From positions 16,392-80,391 of the forward strand of contig NZ_BONE01000039.1 in assembly GCF_016862555.1 (NCBI RefSeq): a DNA stretch of 64,000 nt. The letters run 5' to 3'. The notes under the pieces were generated by a model that made no database searches, was not told the DNA's origin, and saw only the letters and a program-made list of their open reading frames with translations. Each line of letters begins with the position of its first letter. Within the stretch, counting starts at the first letter, position 1. The stretch comes from Asanoa siamensis (GTDB taxonomy: Bacteria; Actinomycetota; Actinomycetes; Mycobacteriales; Micromonosporaceae). A program made the translations under genes and the position numbers. This document shows, in pieces, positions 1 through 8,494 of the stretch.

Positions 1-269
1 CCGTCGAGCCCGGACGCACCGTGGATCTGCTCGGCGACGGACAGCGTGCCGACCAGCGGCCGGTCGCAGCCCGCGGCGACCGGGACGTCGGTGACGCCGG
101 CCAGCGCGAGCATCCGCAGCGCGTTGCGTGTCGTCTTGTCGAGGGTCTGGTTGCCCGCGACGGTCGTCACACCGCGCACGCGCAGCCGCGGGTCGCCCAC
201 GGCGAGCAACAGAGCCAGCGCGTCGTCGTGGCCGGGGTCGCAGTCGATGATCACGGAGTGTGCGCTCAC
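1..269 (-). CDS. Nucleoside hydrolase, N-terminal part (cut by window edge)
   Basis: The visible 89 residues open with a GTG start and read VSAHSVIIDCDPGHDDALAL, the Asp-rich calcium-binding signature (DxDPGxDDA) of inosine/uridine-preferring nucleoside hydrolases, followed by GVTTVAGNQ, a second conserved strand of the fold. Family members cleave the N-glycosidic bond of ribonucleosides to give base and ribose in the cytoplasm, serving salvage. The C-terminal two thirds lie outside the window, so substrate preference cannot be judged. A G-rich stretch sits about 15 nt before the GTG. Its neighbour at 422 is divergent. Confidence 0.85.
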   Translation of the reverse strand, partial: MSAHSVIIDCDPGHDDALALLLAVGDPRLRVRGVTTVAGNQTLDKTTRNALRMLALAGVTDVPVAAGCDRPLVGTLSVAEQIHGASGLD

Positions 270-421
270 GTGGACGACGATAGATCCCCCGGCCCAGTCG
301 CATAAATCATTCGCGTTCGGTGCAACGCACGGGCCCTCCGCCACCGTCTTTGCCGCGAGTCCGTGGCGTCAGGTGATGGGAAAGCGATGAAAACTGCACA
401 AACCCGACCAGGGCTGGCCGC

Positions 422-1324
422 ATGACCAAGCGCGGAGTCTCGCGCCGGGGAGTGTTGGCCGGGGCGCTGCTGGCCCTCGCCGGCGGCGGTGTGGCCGAGG
501 CGACCGTCATCTGGCGGCACACCCGCGGTGACGGCGGGCCCACGCTGGCCGCCTCCGCACCCACGGCTTCGCCCACCCCCAGCCCGACGCCGGACTACCT
601 GGCCCTGGCTCGGGAGAAGATCGAGGCTCAGGTCCAGAAGATCGGCAAGGGGCACCTCACGCTCGCGGTGCACGACCGGCTGTCCGACATCGCGCTCACC
701 GTCGGCACCACCAGGTTCCCGACCGCCAGCATCATCAAGGTCGACATCCTGGCGGCCCTGCTGCTGCGGGCCCAGCAGAAGAACCAGAAGATCACCGAGA
801 ACGACAAGCGCCGCGCCAAGCTGTCGATCACGTTGAGCGACAACGACGCGACGACCGCGCTGTTCGGCCGGATCGGCGGCACCTCGGGGCTGAACGCGGC
901 CAACAAGACGTTCGGCATGAAGCAGACCTCGCCGAAGTCGGCGTGGGGCACGTCGACGACCACGGCGGCCGACCAGATCCGGCTGCTGACCACGCTCACC
1001 GACGAGGCCGGTCCGCTGGCGGCGGCGGGCCGCGACTACCTGTTCGGCCTCATGAGCCAGGTCGACAAGGAGCAGGACTGGGGCGTGCCGGCCGCCGCCA
1101 CCGCCGACACCACCGAGGTCTACGTCAAGAACGGCTGGGTCCCGGTCAGCGAGGACGACGGCCTGTGGCAGGTCAACTCGATCGGCCGCCTCGTCGAGCC
1201 GGGCCACGACTGGCTCGTGGCGGTGCTCTCCAACCACCACAAGAGCCAGCCGAACGGCGTCAAGATGGTCGAGACCATCGCGAAGTACGCGTTGACCGAG
1301 CTCCGGAAGATCCCGGCGGTCTAG
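422..1324 (+). CDS. Exported beta-lactamase-like serine hydrolase
   Basis: 300 residues. The N-terminus carries twin arginines (SRRGVLAG) before a hydrophobic run, which fits Tat export, then a Ser/Thr/Pro-rich linker to about residue 60. The rest has the class A penicillin-recognising layout: SxxK as SIIK (nucleophile Ser and general-base Lys), SDN in LSDNDATTAL, and KNG in YVKNGWVP where beta-lactamases have KTG. Such proteins may hydrolyse beta-lactams or act on peptidoglycan peptides or other esters and amides. The altered third motif and lack of a resistance context make antibiotic resistance only one option. The stop overlaps the convergent downstream gene by 4 nt. Confidence 0.8.
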   Translation: MTKRGVSRRGVLAGALLALAGGGVAEATVIWRHTRGDGGPTLAASAPTASPTPSPTPDYLALAREKIEAQVQKIGKGHLTLAVHDRLSDIALTVGTTRFPTASIIKVDILAALLLRAQQKNQKITENDKRRAKLSITLSDNDATTALFGRIGGTSGLNAANKTFGMKQTSPKSAWGTSTTTAADQIRLLTTLTDEAGPLAAAGRDYLFGLMSQVDKEQDWGVPAAATADTTEVYVKNGWVPVSEDDGLWQVNSIGRLVEPGHDWLVAVLSNHHKSQPNGVKMVETIAKYALTELRKIPAV

Positions 1325-1881
1325 CCCAGTTGCCGCAGGGCGGTGTCGCGCGCCGTCGCGGTGCGGGTCGCCAGGTCGCGGGTCTCCGGGTCCGTGCCGG
1401 ACTCCTGCTCGCCCTCGGCCAGGCGGGCGCTCTGCTCGAGGTAGGACCGCAGGTGCTCCCGGACCGCCTCGTCGAACGGCGCGCCGGAGAGGGCCGCCGC
1501 CTCGGTCACCGCGTCGGTGGGCACCAGGCCGGGCATCAGCATGCCCTCGTGCGGGTTCTCCGCCGGCAGCCCGGCCTGCTCGTGCAGCCGCCGCAGCGTC
1601 GTCAACTCGGCCGTGGCGGAGGCCTGGACCTCCGCGCTCAGCTTCGTCAGCGCCGCCTCGTCGCTGCGGGTCGGCACCAGTGCCAGCAGCGGCAGCACCT
1701 GCTCGTTCATCGCGATGCTGATCTCGATCCAGGCGCGGTCGGTGCCGCCGAAGGCGTTGACCACGGGCACCGCGGCCGGCACGGCGGGTGCCGGGTCCGC
1801 GCATCCGGCGGCGAGCAGCAGGAGCGCCGCCGCGACGAGCGGCGCGACGAATCGGGACAGGAGTTCACGCGACCGTTTCAC
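1321..1881 (-). CDS. DUF305-like lipoprotein
   Basis: 186 residues from GTG at 1881, chosen because an AGAAGA ribosome site lies just upstream and this start follows the upstream gene's stop by 13 nt. A signal peptide ends in the lipobox LLAAGC, so it should be lipid-anchored outside the membrane. The mature part, with GMLMPGLVP and long helices, resembles DUF305 four-helix proteins. However, the usual paired histidines near the first helix are absent (WIEISIAMNEQV), so the metal-linked role proposed for some DUF305 proteins is doubtful here. It is probably co-transcribed with the DUF1996 gene before it. Function is unknown. Confidence 0.65.
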   Translation of the reverse strand: MKRSRELLSRFVAPLVAAALLLLAAGCADPAPAVPAAVPVVNAFGGTDRAWIEISIAMNEQVLPLLALVPTRSDEAALTKLSAEVQASATAELTTLRRLHEQAGLPAENPHEGMLMPGLVPTDAVTEAAALSGAPFDEAVREHLRSYLEQSARLAEGEQESGTDPETRDLATRTATARDTALRQLG

Positions 1882-1894
1882 TGCGTTTTCTTCT

Positions 1895-3118
1895 CTAGTT
1901 CTGGTAACCGTCGTTGTCGCACTGGCGACGCTGCAGCACACAGTTCTTGGTGCGCTTGTTCATCGCGTCCTGGTCCCACATCAGGAACGCGTCGCCGTGC
2001 ATCGAGGAAGCCGTCCGACCGGTCGGGTCCGACGACAGGTAATAACCCTGCGAGGTCCCCTTCACGCCGTACGTGATATCGAAGGTGAGCGACGGGATCC
2101 GCACCGGATGGGAGGCGGGACAGCCCTTGTCGGTCCCGTACGCGACGTGTTTCTTGTGGTCCGGGCTGTCGAGGTTCTTCCCGTCCCAGCAGTCCGGGTA
2201 CTGCAGCATGTAGTGCAGCGTGGCGTAGCTCTTCGGGTCGCAGATCGGCCAGTTCCCGTTGCCGCTGCGGGCCACGCCGTCGAGGTCGCCGGGGCCGTAG
2301 AAGGCGCAGTAGAACTGGCCGTGCGCGCCGCGCGGCGTCGGCACCCGCTTCTTCGCGTCGCCCGCGATCATCCGCAGCCCGGCCGGGATCGGCATCATCC
2401 CGGTCGAGTTGGTCCGGATCGAGCGGTAGTAGACCCGGAAACCCGTCGGCTCGACCGGCTTCTTCGTGGCGGCGTCGTAGAGCGTCGGCACCCAGTACGA
2501 CGAGCGGTCTTGCACCGGCTTGCAGGTCGTGGCGGTGAACCGGGTCAGGTCACCGGCCGTGGTGCCGGCGTCGACGGCCTTGTTGCCGAAGAACGAGTGC
2601 ATGTGGGAGGCGCCGGCCAGTCCGGGGAAGACGATCGGGTCGTCGGCGAGCCGGTGGCTGTAGGTGCAGTCGGCCCGGAACTCCGGGATGGTGGCCACGC
2701 CGCCCGGCACCGGGTCGACCTTGCGGGCCTGGTAGGCCGCTACCTGCCGCTGCCAGGCCGCCTTGTCGACCGGGATCCAGCCACCCTTCGGTGTGGCCTG
2801 CTGCGGCGGTGCCGCCGGCGGCTTGGCCGCAGCCGAGGCCGAGGCCGAGGCGCCGGGCTGACTCCCCGGGCTCGGCGACGTGCCCGGCGTGCCGCCGACA
2901 CCCGCGGTCTCTCCCGTGCCCGCCACGGAACCAGGCAGCGCCTGGGCCGCGTTCGTCGTCTCCGTCGGACCGACGGCCAGGGCGCCGGTCAGGAGGACCG
3001 CGGTCGCCGCGACCACCACCGCCGTGACGGCGAGGCCGCCCCAGAGGACGGCACGACCGCGCTTGCGCCGCGCGGGCGGCGGGCCGGGGTCGGGACTGGG
3101 CACCGCGGCGTACGACAC
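1895..3118 (-). CDS. Membrane-anchored DUF1996 protein
   Basis: 407 residues from GTG with a TAGGAGCG ribosome site. A short Pro-rich cytoplasmic tail and RRKRGR precede one transmembrane helix (about 25-50), then a Ser/Ala/Pro-rich linker to about 110 and a DUF1996 domain. The domain shows the family's landmarks: DCTYSHRLADDPIVFPG, ASHMHSFFGN, WDGKNLDSPDHKKHVAYG and CPASHPVRIP. DUF1996 is a secreted domain common in actinomycetes and fungi, with histidine clusters suggesting metal binding, but no established reaction. It forms an operon with the DUF305-like lipoprotein and is divergent from a second DUF1996 gene at 3386. Confidence 0.85.
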   Translation of the reverse strand: MSYAAVPSPDPGPPPARRKRGRAVLWGGLAVTAVVVAATAVLLTGALAVGPTETTNAAQALPGSVAGTGETAGVGGTPGTSPSPGSQPGASASASAAAKPPAAPPQQATPKGGWIPVDKAAWQRQVAAYQARKVDPVPGGVATIPEFRADCTYSHRLADDPIVFPGLAGASHMHSFFGNKAVDAGTTAGDLTRFTATTCKPVQDRSSYWVPTLYDAATKKPVEPTGFRVYYRSIRTNSTGMMPIPAGLRMIAGDAKKRVPTPRGAHGQFYCAFYGPGDLDGVARSGNGNWPICDPKSYATLHYMLQYPDCWDGKNLDSPDHKKHVAYGTDKGCPASHPVRIPSLTFDITYGVKGTSQGYYLSSDPTGRTASSMHGDAFLMWDQDAMNKRTKNCVLQRRQCDNDGYQN

Positions 3119-3385
3119 GGATCGCTCCTACGAGAAGAATGCAACGGGACGGCATCGCAGGGTAGGCACGTTCTCGCGGACCCGCCTATGCTCTTAAGAA
3201 TCTCCTAAAGACTTGTTGCCCGTACGGCGGCGATAACAGTTTTCGCCTGCGATTTTCGCCGCTTTTCGGCTTCTCCCGACGGGATCTCATTCGAGCTTTG
3301 GGCCTTTGGGCTCAGGACCCCCGCTGCGCGCGTGGCTAACGTTGCGCGGCGTACTCGATCGACCTGCCCACAATGGAGAGATCCG
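3119..3385. promoter_or_regulatory. Divergent promoter region between two DUF1996 genes
   Basis: 267 bp without a gene. It contains an unusually AT-rich island at 3188-3217, including the palindrome TCTTAAGA (3193-3200), in an otherwise GC-rich sequence. Both flanking genes have clear ribosome sites, so both mRNAs carry leaders. I cannot assign -10 or -35 boxes with confidence. Confidence 0.3.
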
Positions 3386-4951
3386 ATGAGATCCCGTTCC
3401 CCCTCCGTCCATTCGTCGCGGAAGCGGCTCTTCGCCAAGACCGGCATCGCCGTCGCCCTCGCCGGATTGGTGGGGTGGTTCGCGGTCGGCCAGCTCCACC
3501 TGGCCGGCGCCGACGAGACGTCCCTGTCCCAGGGCAAGCCGGCGACCGCGTCCTCCAGCGAGGGACGCGCCTTCCCCGCCACGGCGGCGGTCGACGGTGA
3601 CGACACGACGCGCTGGTCGAGCGCCTTCGCCGACCCGCAGTGGCTCCAGGTCGACCTCGGCGCCCCGGCGGCGATCGAGCGCGTCGTGCTGAAATGGGAG
3701 CGGGCGTCGGCCCGGGCGTACGAGATCCAGGTCTCGGACGACGCGCGGAACTGGACGTCGATCTACCAGACCGCCACGGGTCCGGGCGGCAACGAGACCC
3801 ACACCGTGACCGGCGCCGGCCGGTACGTCCGGATGTACGGCACGGCCCGTTCCGGGCAGTACGGGTACTCGCTGTTCGAGTTCCAGGTGTTCGGCAAGCT
3901 GGGCAGCAGCGGGTCCGGCTCGGCCCCGAGCACCGCGCCCAGCGCGCCGGCGAGCCCCTCGTCGAGCGCGTCGCCCGGCACCGGGCCGTCCGCCTCGGCG
4001 AGCCCGTCGTCCGGCGCGACGACCCCGGCCGGCGGTGGCTCGGGCGGCGGCTGGATCGACGCGCCCAACCCGGTGCTCAACGTCAAGCCGTCCCGCGCGA
4101 TCCCGCCGAACAAGGGCGGTTTCCACGAGTTCCAGGCGAACTGCTCGGTGAGCCGGACCAACATCGGCGACGACCCGATCGTCTTCCCGAACCTGCCGGG
4201 CGCGTCACACCTGCACACGTTCATGGGCAACACCACCACCAACGCGAACAGCACGGTCGAGTCGCTCTCCAAGGGCCAGACCACCTGCAAGGCCAAGGGC
4301 GACCTGTCGGCCTACTGGATGCCGACGCTGCTCAACGGCGACAAGGCGGTCAACCCGGAGGGCCTGCAGACCATCTACTACAAGAGCGGCGTGTACGACT
4401 ACCGCAGCGTGCGGCCGTTCCCCAAGGGCCTGCGCTTCGTCGTCGGCAACGCGAAGAACGCCGACGCCGACACATTCCTCGCCGCCACCGAGGAGGGCTT
4501 CGAGTGCGGTGACAGCTACAAGAACAAGAACATCCCGTTGACCTGCTCGACCGAGCGCAGCGTCAAGCTCAACATCCGCTACCAGGCCCCCAGTTGCTGG
4601 GACGGCAAGCACCTGGACTCGCCGGACCACCAGAGCCACATGGCGTACCCGGTCGACACCCACACCGCGTCGGGCGTGGTCTGCCCCGACAGCCACCCGG
4701 TGGCGGTGCCGAAGCTCGAGTTCAAGATGGCCTGGCCGGTCAACGGCGACATGTCGAAGGTGAAGTTCACCAGCGGGGCCGGCCCGACGTTCCACTACGA
4801 CTTCGTCAACGCGTGGGACGACCGTACGCTCGCCGCGATGGTCAACGGCTGCATCGTGGCCGCCCGCCAGTGCGACGCCCAGGGCCACGACGGTCGGGAC
4901 GACCAGCAGCCCGCGCCGTACGTGCTGAACAAGGACTACCTGCTGCCGTAG
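3386..4951 (+). CDS. Secreted discoidin (F5/8 type C) plus DUF1996 protein
   Basis: 521 residues. ATG 3386 is chosen because GGAGAG lies 5 nt upstream; an in-frame start at 3332 adds only low-quality sequence. A signal peptide (RKRLFAKTGIAVALAGLVGW) is followed by a discoidin-like domain at about 40-170 (SQGKPATASSS, RWSSAFADPQWLQVDLG, FEFQVFGK). That domain is normally a carbohydrate or cell-surface binding module. After a Ser/Pro linker comes a DUF1996 domain with ASHLHTFMGN and WDGKHLDSPDHQSHMAYP. The protein is extracellular and probably targeted to a polysaccharide. It is the divergent paralogue of 1895-3118, and a strong hairpin follows its stop. Confidence 0.87.
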   Translation: MRSRSPSVHSSRKRLFAKTGIAVALAGLVGWFAVGQLHLAGADETSLSQGKPATASSSEGRAFPATAAVDGDDTTRWSSAFADPQWLQVDLGAPAAIERVVLKWERASARAYEIQVSDDARNWTSIYQTATGPGGNETHTVTGAGRYVRMYGTARSGQYGYSLFEFQVFGKLGSSGSGSAPSTAPSAPASPSSSASPGTGPSASASPSSGATTPAGGGSGGGWIDAPNPVLNVKPSRAIPPNKGGFHEFQANCSVSRTNIGDDPIVFPNLPGASHLHTFMGNTTTNANSTVESLSKGQTTCKAKGDLSAYWMPTLLNGDKAVNPEGLQTIYYKSGVYDYRSVRPFPKGLRFVVGNAKNADADTFLAATEEGFECGDSYKNKNIPLTCSTERSVKLNIRYQAPSCWDGKHLDSPDHQSHMAYPVDTHTASGVVCPDSHPVAVPKLEFKMAWPVNGDMSKVKFTSGAGPTFHYDFVNAWDDRTLAAMVNGCIVAARQCDAQGHDGRDDQQPAPYVLNKDYLLP

Positions 4952-4963
4952 GTGTCGCCGGGC

Positions 4964-5004
4964 ACGAGGGGTGGGGCGGCGTCCGACGCCGCTTCGCCCC
5001 TCGT
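4964..5004 (+). terminator. Two-part hairpin terminator
   Basis: Starting 13 nt after the stop, ACGAGGGG (4964-4971) pairs with CCCCTCGT (4997-5004), and inside it GCGGCG pairs with CGCCGC around a TCCGA loop. There is no U-tract, as is usual in high-GC actinobacteria. It likely ends the discoidin-DUF1996 transcript. Confidence 0.7.
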
Positions 5005-5054
5005 CGTATTGTCAACGCTCCCGGCGGATCGGCCAGCCCTGACGAGGAGTGCCC

Positions 5055-5654
5055 GTGGCGAACGGCATCGCGCCGGACACCCTGCCCGGCCGTCACCGCC
5101 CCGGCCGCCGACAGTGGCTGGGTCTCGCGGTGGTGGCCGCCGTCGTCGGGGTCGCCACCGTCGCCGTGCCACCCCTGATCGCCCCGCGGCACGACCCGCC
5201 GGCCGCGGCTTCGTCGCCCGCCCCGACCGTCGTGTCGTCAGCACCGGCCACCTCTCCCTCGGCCAGCCCTTCCGCCCGGTTCGTACCCGTCACGATCGAG
5301 GCGGAGGACCCGGGGAACGTCCTGACCGGCGGCGCGGCACCGACCGAGTGCGCCACCTGCCGCGGCGGCGCCCGGGTGCGGTACCTCTGCCTCTCCTGCG
5401 TGGTGACGCTGCACGGGACGGTGCCGGTCTCCGGGCGGCGCACGGTGACCGTCGTGTACGAGACCGACGGCTACCGGTCGCTGAAGGTGAGCGTCAACGG
5501 CGCCGCGCCGCGCACCTGGCAGGTGAGCGGCCCCGACTGGACGACGCCGCGGTCCTTCCGGTTCACCGCGGACCTGCCCGCCGGCCCCCTGCGCGTGTCC
5601 CTGTTCAACGACGAGTCGCCGGCGCCCGACGTCGACCAGGTCGTCATCTCCTGA
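5055..5654 (+). CDS. Secreted or membrane-anchored CBM6/35-like protein
   Basis: 199 residues from GTG 5055; GAGGAG at 5044-5049 gives better spacing to it than to the GTG at 5049. One hydrophobic helix (WLGLAVVAAVVGVATVAV) is followed by a Ser/Pro/Ala linker. From about residue 78 there is a compact beta domain opening with VTIEAEDPGN, the usual first strand of CBM6/CBM35 carbohydrate-binding modules, and closing with DVDQVVIS. No catalytic domain is present, so it may dock on a cell-surface or environmental glycan. A hairpin follows the stop at once. Confidence 0.65.
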   Translation: MANGIAPDTLPGRHRPGRRQWLGLAVVAAVVGVATVAVPPLIAPRHDPPAAASSPAPTVVSSAPATSPSASPSARFVPVTIEAEDPGNVLTGGAAPTECATCRGGARVRYLCLSCVVTLHGTVPVSGRRTVTVVYETDGYRSLKVSVNGAAPRTWQVSGPDWTTPRSFRFTADLPAGPLRVSLFNDESPAPDVDQVVIS

Positions 5655-5657
5655 AAT

Positions 5658-5679
5658 CCTGGTTAAGCCGCTAACCAGG
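5658..5679 (+). terminator. Perfect 8-bp hairpin after the CBM-like gene
   Basis: CCTGGTTA (5658-5665) and TAACCAGG (5672-5679) flank a 6-nt loop, starting 4 nt after the stop codon. It lies just upstream of a TATAGC box (5694-5699) for the next operon, so it could alternatively be an operator. Confidence 0.55.
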
Positions 5680-5728
5680 CCAGATCCGGTTCCTATAGCC
5701 TGCGGCTGCAAGCGAGGGGGAGCGGCAA

Positions 5729-6910
5729 GTGGTGGGTGTCGGCCGTGAGGTCGCTGCGGCGGCACTGGCCCGGGCGGTGCTGATCGGCCGGGCGGCGGCC
5801 ACCATGACCGCGGCGGCGGCCGGCCTGCTGCTGGTCCACGACCGCGTGCCGGTCATCTCGGTGATCGCCCTGGTCACGGTGGCGACGGCCGCCCAGCTGG
5901 CCGCCCTCGGCCGTTGGCCCGGCCTGGTCACCCGGCCGGTCGCCGTGCTCGCGGTCGACTCGGCGCTGGTCCTCGCCGTGCTCGCCGTCAGCCACGGCAG
6001 CGTCGCCTACTTCTGCTACGCCGCCGGCGCGGGCGCCGTGGCCGGGGTGCTGCTCGGCCTGCGCGCCCTGCCGGTCTGGGTGGTCCACGCCGCGGTGGGT
6101 TACGCGGTCATCGCGGCCATGCTGCGGCGCACCGAGGCGCCGCTCGACATCGTGGCGTTCGTGGTCGCGTTCCCGATGGCCTCGGCGCTCGCGGGCACGG
6201 GCGCGGCGATCGCCACCACGGTCCTGACCCACCATCTCGTGCTCTCGACCCAGCTCGTCGCGTCGGCCCAGCGCTCGGCGGTCGCCTCCGAGCGGGCGCG
6301 GCTCGCGCGGGAGCTGCACGACTCGGTGACCAAGACGCTGCGCGGCGTCTCCCTCGCCGCGCTCGCCCTGCCGTCCCTGCTGCGGCGCCAGCCCGCGCTG
6401 GCCGAGCACCTGGCCGGCACGGTCGTCGCCGGCACCAACACGGCCGCCCAGCAGGCCCGGGAGCTGCTGGAGGAGATGCGCTTCGACGTCCGCGACCTCG
6501 CGGCGAGCGTCGACGCGCTGAGCCAGGCCTGGAGCGCGTCGAGCGGCATTCCGGTCCAGGTCTCGGTGACGCCGGTCGACGCGCCCGACGCGGTGTCGTA
6601 CGAGCTGACCCGGATCCTGCGGGAGGCCCTGGCCAACGTAGCCCGGCACGGCCGCGCCCGTCGGGTCGTCGTCCAGCTCTCGGCGCAGTCGCCCGGCCTG
6701 CTGCTCGCGATCTCGGACGACGGGGTGGGTTTCACCGTGCCGACGGACCTCTCCGGCCTGCAGACCGCCGGCCACTTCGGCATCGTGGGCATGACCGAGC
6801 GGGCCCGGACGGCCGGCGGTGTCCTGCGGATCGCCTCCGAGCCGGGCTCCGGCACCACGATCACCGTCTACGTGCCGCTGGACGCGCACCGCCCGGTCGG
6901 AGCGCGCTGA
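5729..6910 (+). CDS. NarL/DesK-type sensor histidine kinase
   Basis: 393 residues from GTG 5729 with GAGGGGGAG upstream. The N-terminal half holds about five or six hydrophobic helices (to about residue 180), a membrane sensor with no obvious extracellular domain. The HisKA_3 dimerisation motif ERARLARELHDSVTKTLRG carries the phospho-accepting His, and the ATPase domain shows EALANVARHG (N box), ISDDGVGF (G1) and HFGIVGMTERA (G2). It autophosphorylates and passes phosphate to the response regulator, whose start codon overlaps its stop (TGATG). The signal is unknown. Confidence 0.9.
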   Translation: MVGVGREVAAAALARAVLIGRAAATMTAAAAGLLLVHDRVPVISVIALVTVATAAQLAALGRWPGLVTRPVAVLAVDSALVLAVLAVSHGSVAYFCYAAGAGAVAGVLLGLRALPVWVVHAAVGYAVIAAMLRRTEAPLDIVAFVVAFPMASALAGTGAAIATTVLTHHLVLSTQLVASAQRSAVASERARLARELHDSVTKTLRGVSLAALALPSLLRRQPALAEHLAGTVVAGTNTAAQQARELLEEMRFDVRDLAASVDALSQAWSASSGIPVQVSVTPVDAPDAVSYELTRILREALANVARHGRARRVVVQLSAQSPGLLLAISDDGVGFTVPTDLSGLQTAGHFGIVGMTERARTAGGVLRIASEPGSGTTITVYVPLDAHRPVGAR

Positions 6911-7551
6911 TGCGGGCCGTGGCGTCGACGATCGACGTGCTCGTGGTCGACGACAACCCGATCATGCGGGCGGCGCTGCAGGGGATCCTGGCCGCCGACG
7001 AGACGATCCGGGTCGTGGGGGAGGCCGGCAACGGCCGCGAGGCGCTGGCCCTGGCGGAGCGGCTGCGCCCGGCCATCACGTTGCTGGACCACCGGATGCC
7101 GATCGCCGACGGGCTGTCGGTCGTCGACGCCCTCGGGCGGCTCACCGCCGTGCTCGTGCTGACCAGCACCGAGGAACCGCGGATCATCGCCGACATGCTG
7201 CAACGGGGCGCCCGCGGCTACCTGGTGCACGGCGAGTTCAAGCCGGGCGACCTGGTGCGTGCCGTCCACGAGGTGGTCGGGGGCCGCGGCTGGCTCTCGC
7301 CGATCGCCGCGTCCGTGGCAGTGTCGATGGCCCGCGCGCGGAGCACCCCCCAGCGCACCGACCCCGCGTACGGCAGCCTGACCGAGCGCGAGCTCGAGGT
7401 GATGAACCTGCTGTGCGAGGGCCTGTCCAACGCCGCGATCGCGCAACAGCTCTGGCTGACCGAGAAGACGGTGAAGAACCACCTGAACCACATCTTCGCC
7501 AAGCTCGGCGTCCGCAGCCGCACGGAGGCCGTCGTCCGCTGGACCCGCTAG
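6910..7551 (+). CDS. NarL/LuxR-type response regulator
   Basis: 213 residues, translationally coupled to the kinase before it (1-nt overlap). The receiver domain (about 8-120) has the acidic pair VVDDN, the phospho-acceptor in LLDHRMP and the switch Thr in VLTSTEEP. The conserved Lys after beta-5, normally in a GYLLKD-type segment, is replaced by His (GYLVHGEF). The C-terminal LuxR HTH is clear: LTERELEVMNLLCEGLSNAA and TEKTVKNHLNHIFAKLGV. It is likely a DNA-binding activator paired with the upstream kinase. It converges with the regulator gene at 7548 and overlaps it by 4 nt. Confidence 0.9.
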   Translation: MRAVASTIDVLVVDDNPIMRAALQGILAADETIRVVGEAGNGREALALAERLRPAITLLDHRMPIADGLSVVDALGRLTAVLVLTSTEEPRIIADMLQRGARGYLVHGEFKPGDLVRAVHEVVGGRGWLSPIAASVAVSMARARSTPQRTDPAYGSLTERELEVMNLLCEGLSNAAIAQQLWLTEKTVKNHLNHIFAKLGVRSRTEAVVRWTR

Positions 7552-8378
7552 CCGACGGCGTCGTGCGCGAGCGCCAGCAGCGTGAGGCGTTCGGCGGTGG
7601 GCGTTCCCGGCAGCGGCGAGAAGATGGCGAGGAGTTGCGCCCGCTCCTCGTCGAGAAGGAACTGGCAGTCGAACTCGAGCAGGCCGACCTCGGGATGCCG
7701 GATCCGCTTGTAGCGGTGGCGCAGCACGGCGACGTCGTGCAGCTTCCAGAGCGCGGCGAACTCGGCGCTCTCGGCCAGGAGGCGGGCGACCAGCGCCTCG
7801 GCCGGAGCGTCACGGCGGCGGGTCGCGGCGGCACGCAGGTCGGCGACCAGGGCACGGGACTGCGCGGCGTGGTCCTCGACCGGATAGCCGTCGCGCGCGG
7901 CGGGGTCGCGGAACCAGCGGTAGACGAAGCTCGCCTCCGGGCCGTCGCCGGTCGGCGGACCGAAGACGGCGCGCGCCAGGGCGTTCTGGACGAGCGTCGC
8001 GCCGAGATCGGTCATCACCTGCGCCGGGATGTCGGTCAGCGCGTCGAGGGCGCTGAGCAGTGCCGGAGCGACGTGCCGGTCGTCGGTGTGGCGTTCGGGA
8101 ACACGGTGACCGGTGAGCCGGTAGAGGTGGTCGCGCTCGTCCCGGCTCAGCCGCAACGCCCGGGTCAGGGCGCGGAGAACGGCCTCGGACGGTACGGCGG
8201 TGGCCCGCTGCTGCTCCAGCCGGGTGTAGTAGTCGGTCGACATTCCGGCCAGCGCGGCGACTTCCTCGCGGCGCAGGCCCGGGGTCCGGCGCCGGCCGGC
8301 CCCCGGCAGGCCGACCTCGCCGGGGGTCAGCGCGTCGCGGCGGACCTTCAGGAACTCTGCCAGCAGTCGGGCCTCCAC
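7548..8378 (-). CDS. XRE-family regulator with MmyB-type ligand domain
   Basis: 276 residues from GTG 8378. The N-terminal HTH contains RRTPGLRREEVAALAGMSTD and YYTRLEQQR, the signature of the actinobacterial MmyB subfamily. The remainder (about 105-270) is the MmyB-like ligand-binding domain, described in a homologue as binding a fatty-acid-like ligand. These regulators typically sit divergent to a short-chain dehydrogenase and control it, exactly as here (SDR at 8495). It is probably a repressor of that gene and of itself. Confidence 0.87.
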   Translation of the reverse strand: MEARLLAEFLKVRRDALTPGEVGLPGAGRRRTPGLRREEVAALAGMSTDYYTRLEQQRATAVPSEAVLRALTRALRLSRDERDHLYRLTGHRVPERHTDDRHVAPALLSALDALTDIPAQVMTDLGATLVQNALARAVFGPPTGDGPEASFVYRWFRDPAARDGYPVEDHAAQSRALVADLRAAATRRRDAPAEALVARLLAESAEFAALWKLHDVAVLRHRYKRIRHPEVGLLEFDCQFLLDEERAQLLAIFSPLPGTPTAERLTLLALAHDAVG

Positions 8379-8494
8379 CCCTTCAGTCTCCGCGCCGCGT
8401 ACGCGTTCGACAGGGTGAAGCTCACTCTGCCAAGACTGTCGGGACCACCGCAGGCTCGATCACGACCGATCCGACCGATCCTGGGAGAATCACC
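8379..8494. promoter_or_regulatory. Divergent promoter with candidate MmyB-type operator
   Basis: The 116-bp gap holds GTGAAGCTCAC (8415-8425), a GTGA/TCAC inverted repeat. It is flanked by wider arms CGACAG (8408-8413) and CTGTCG (8436-8441). Their position between the regulator and the SDR gene suggests the regulator's own binding site. A ribosome site GGGAGAAT precedes the SDR start. Confidence 0.4.
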
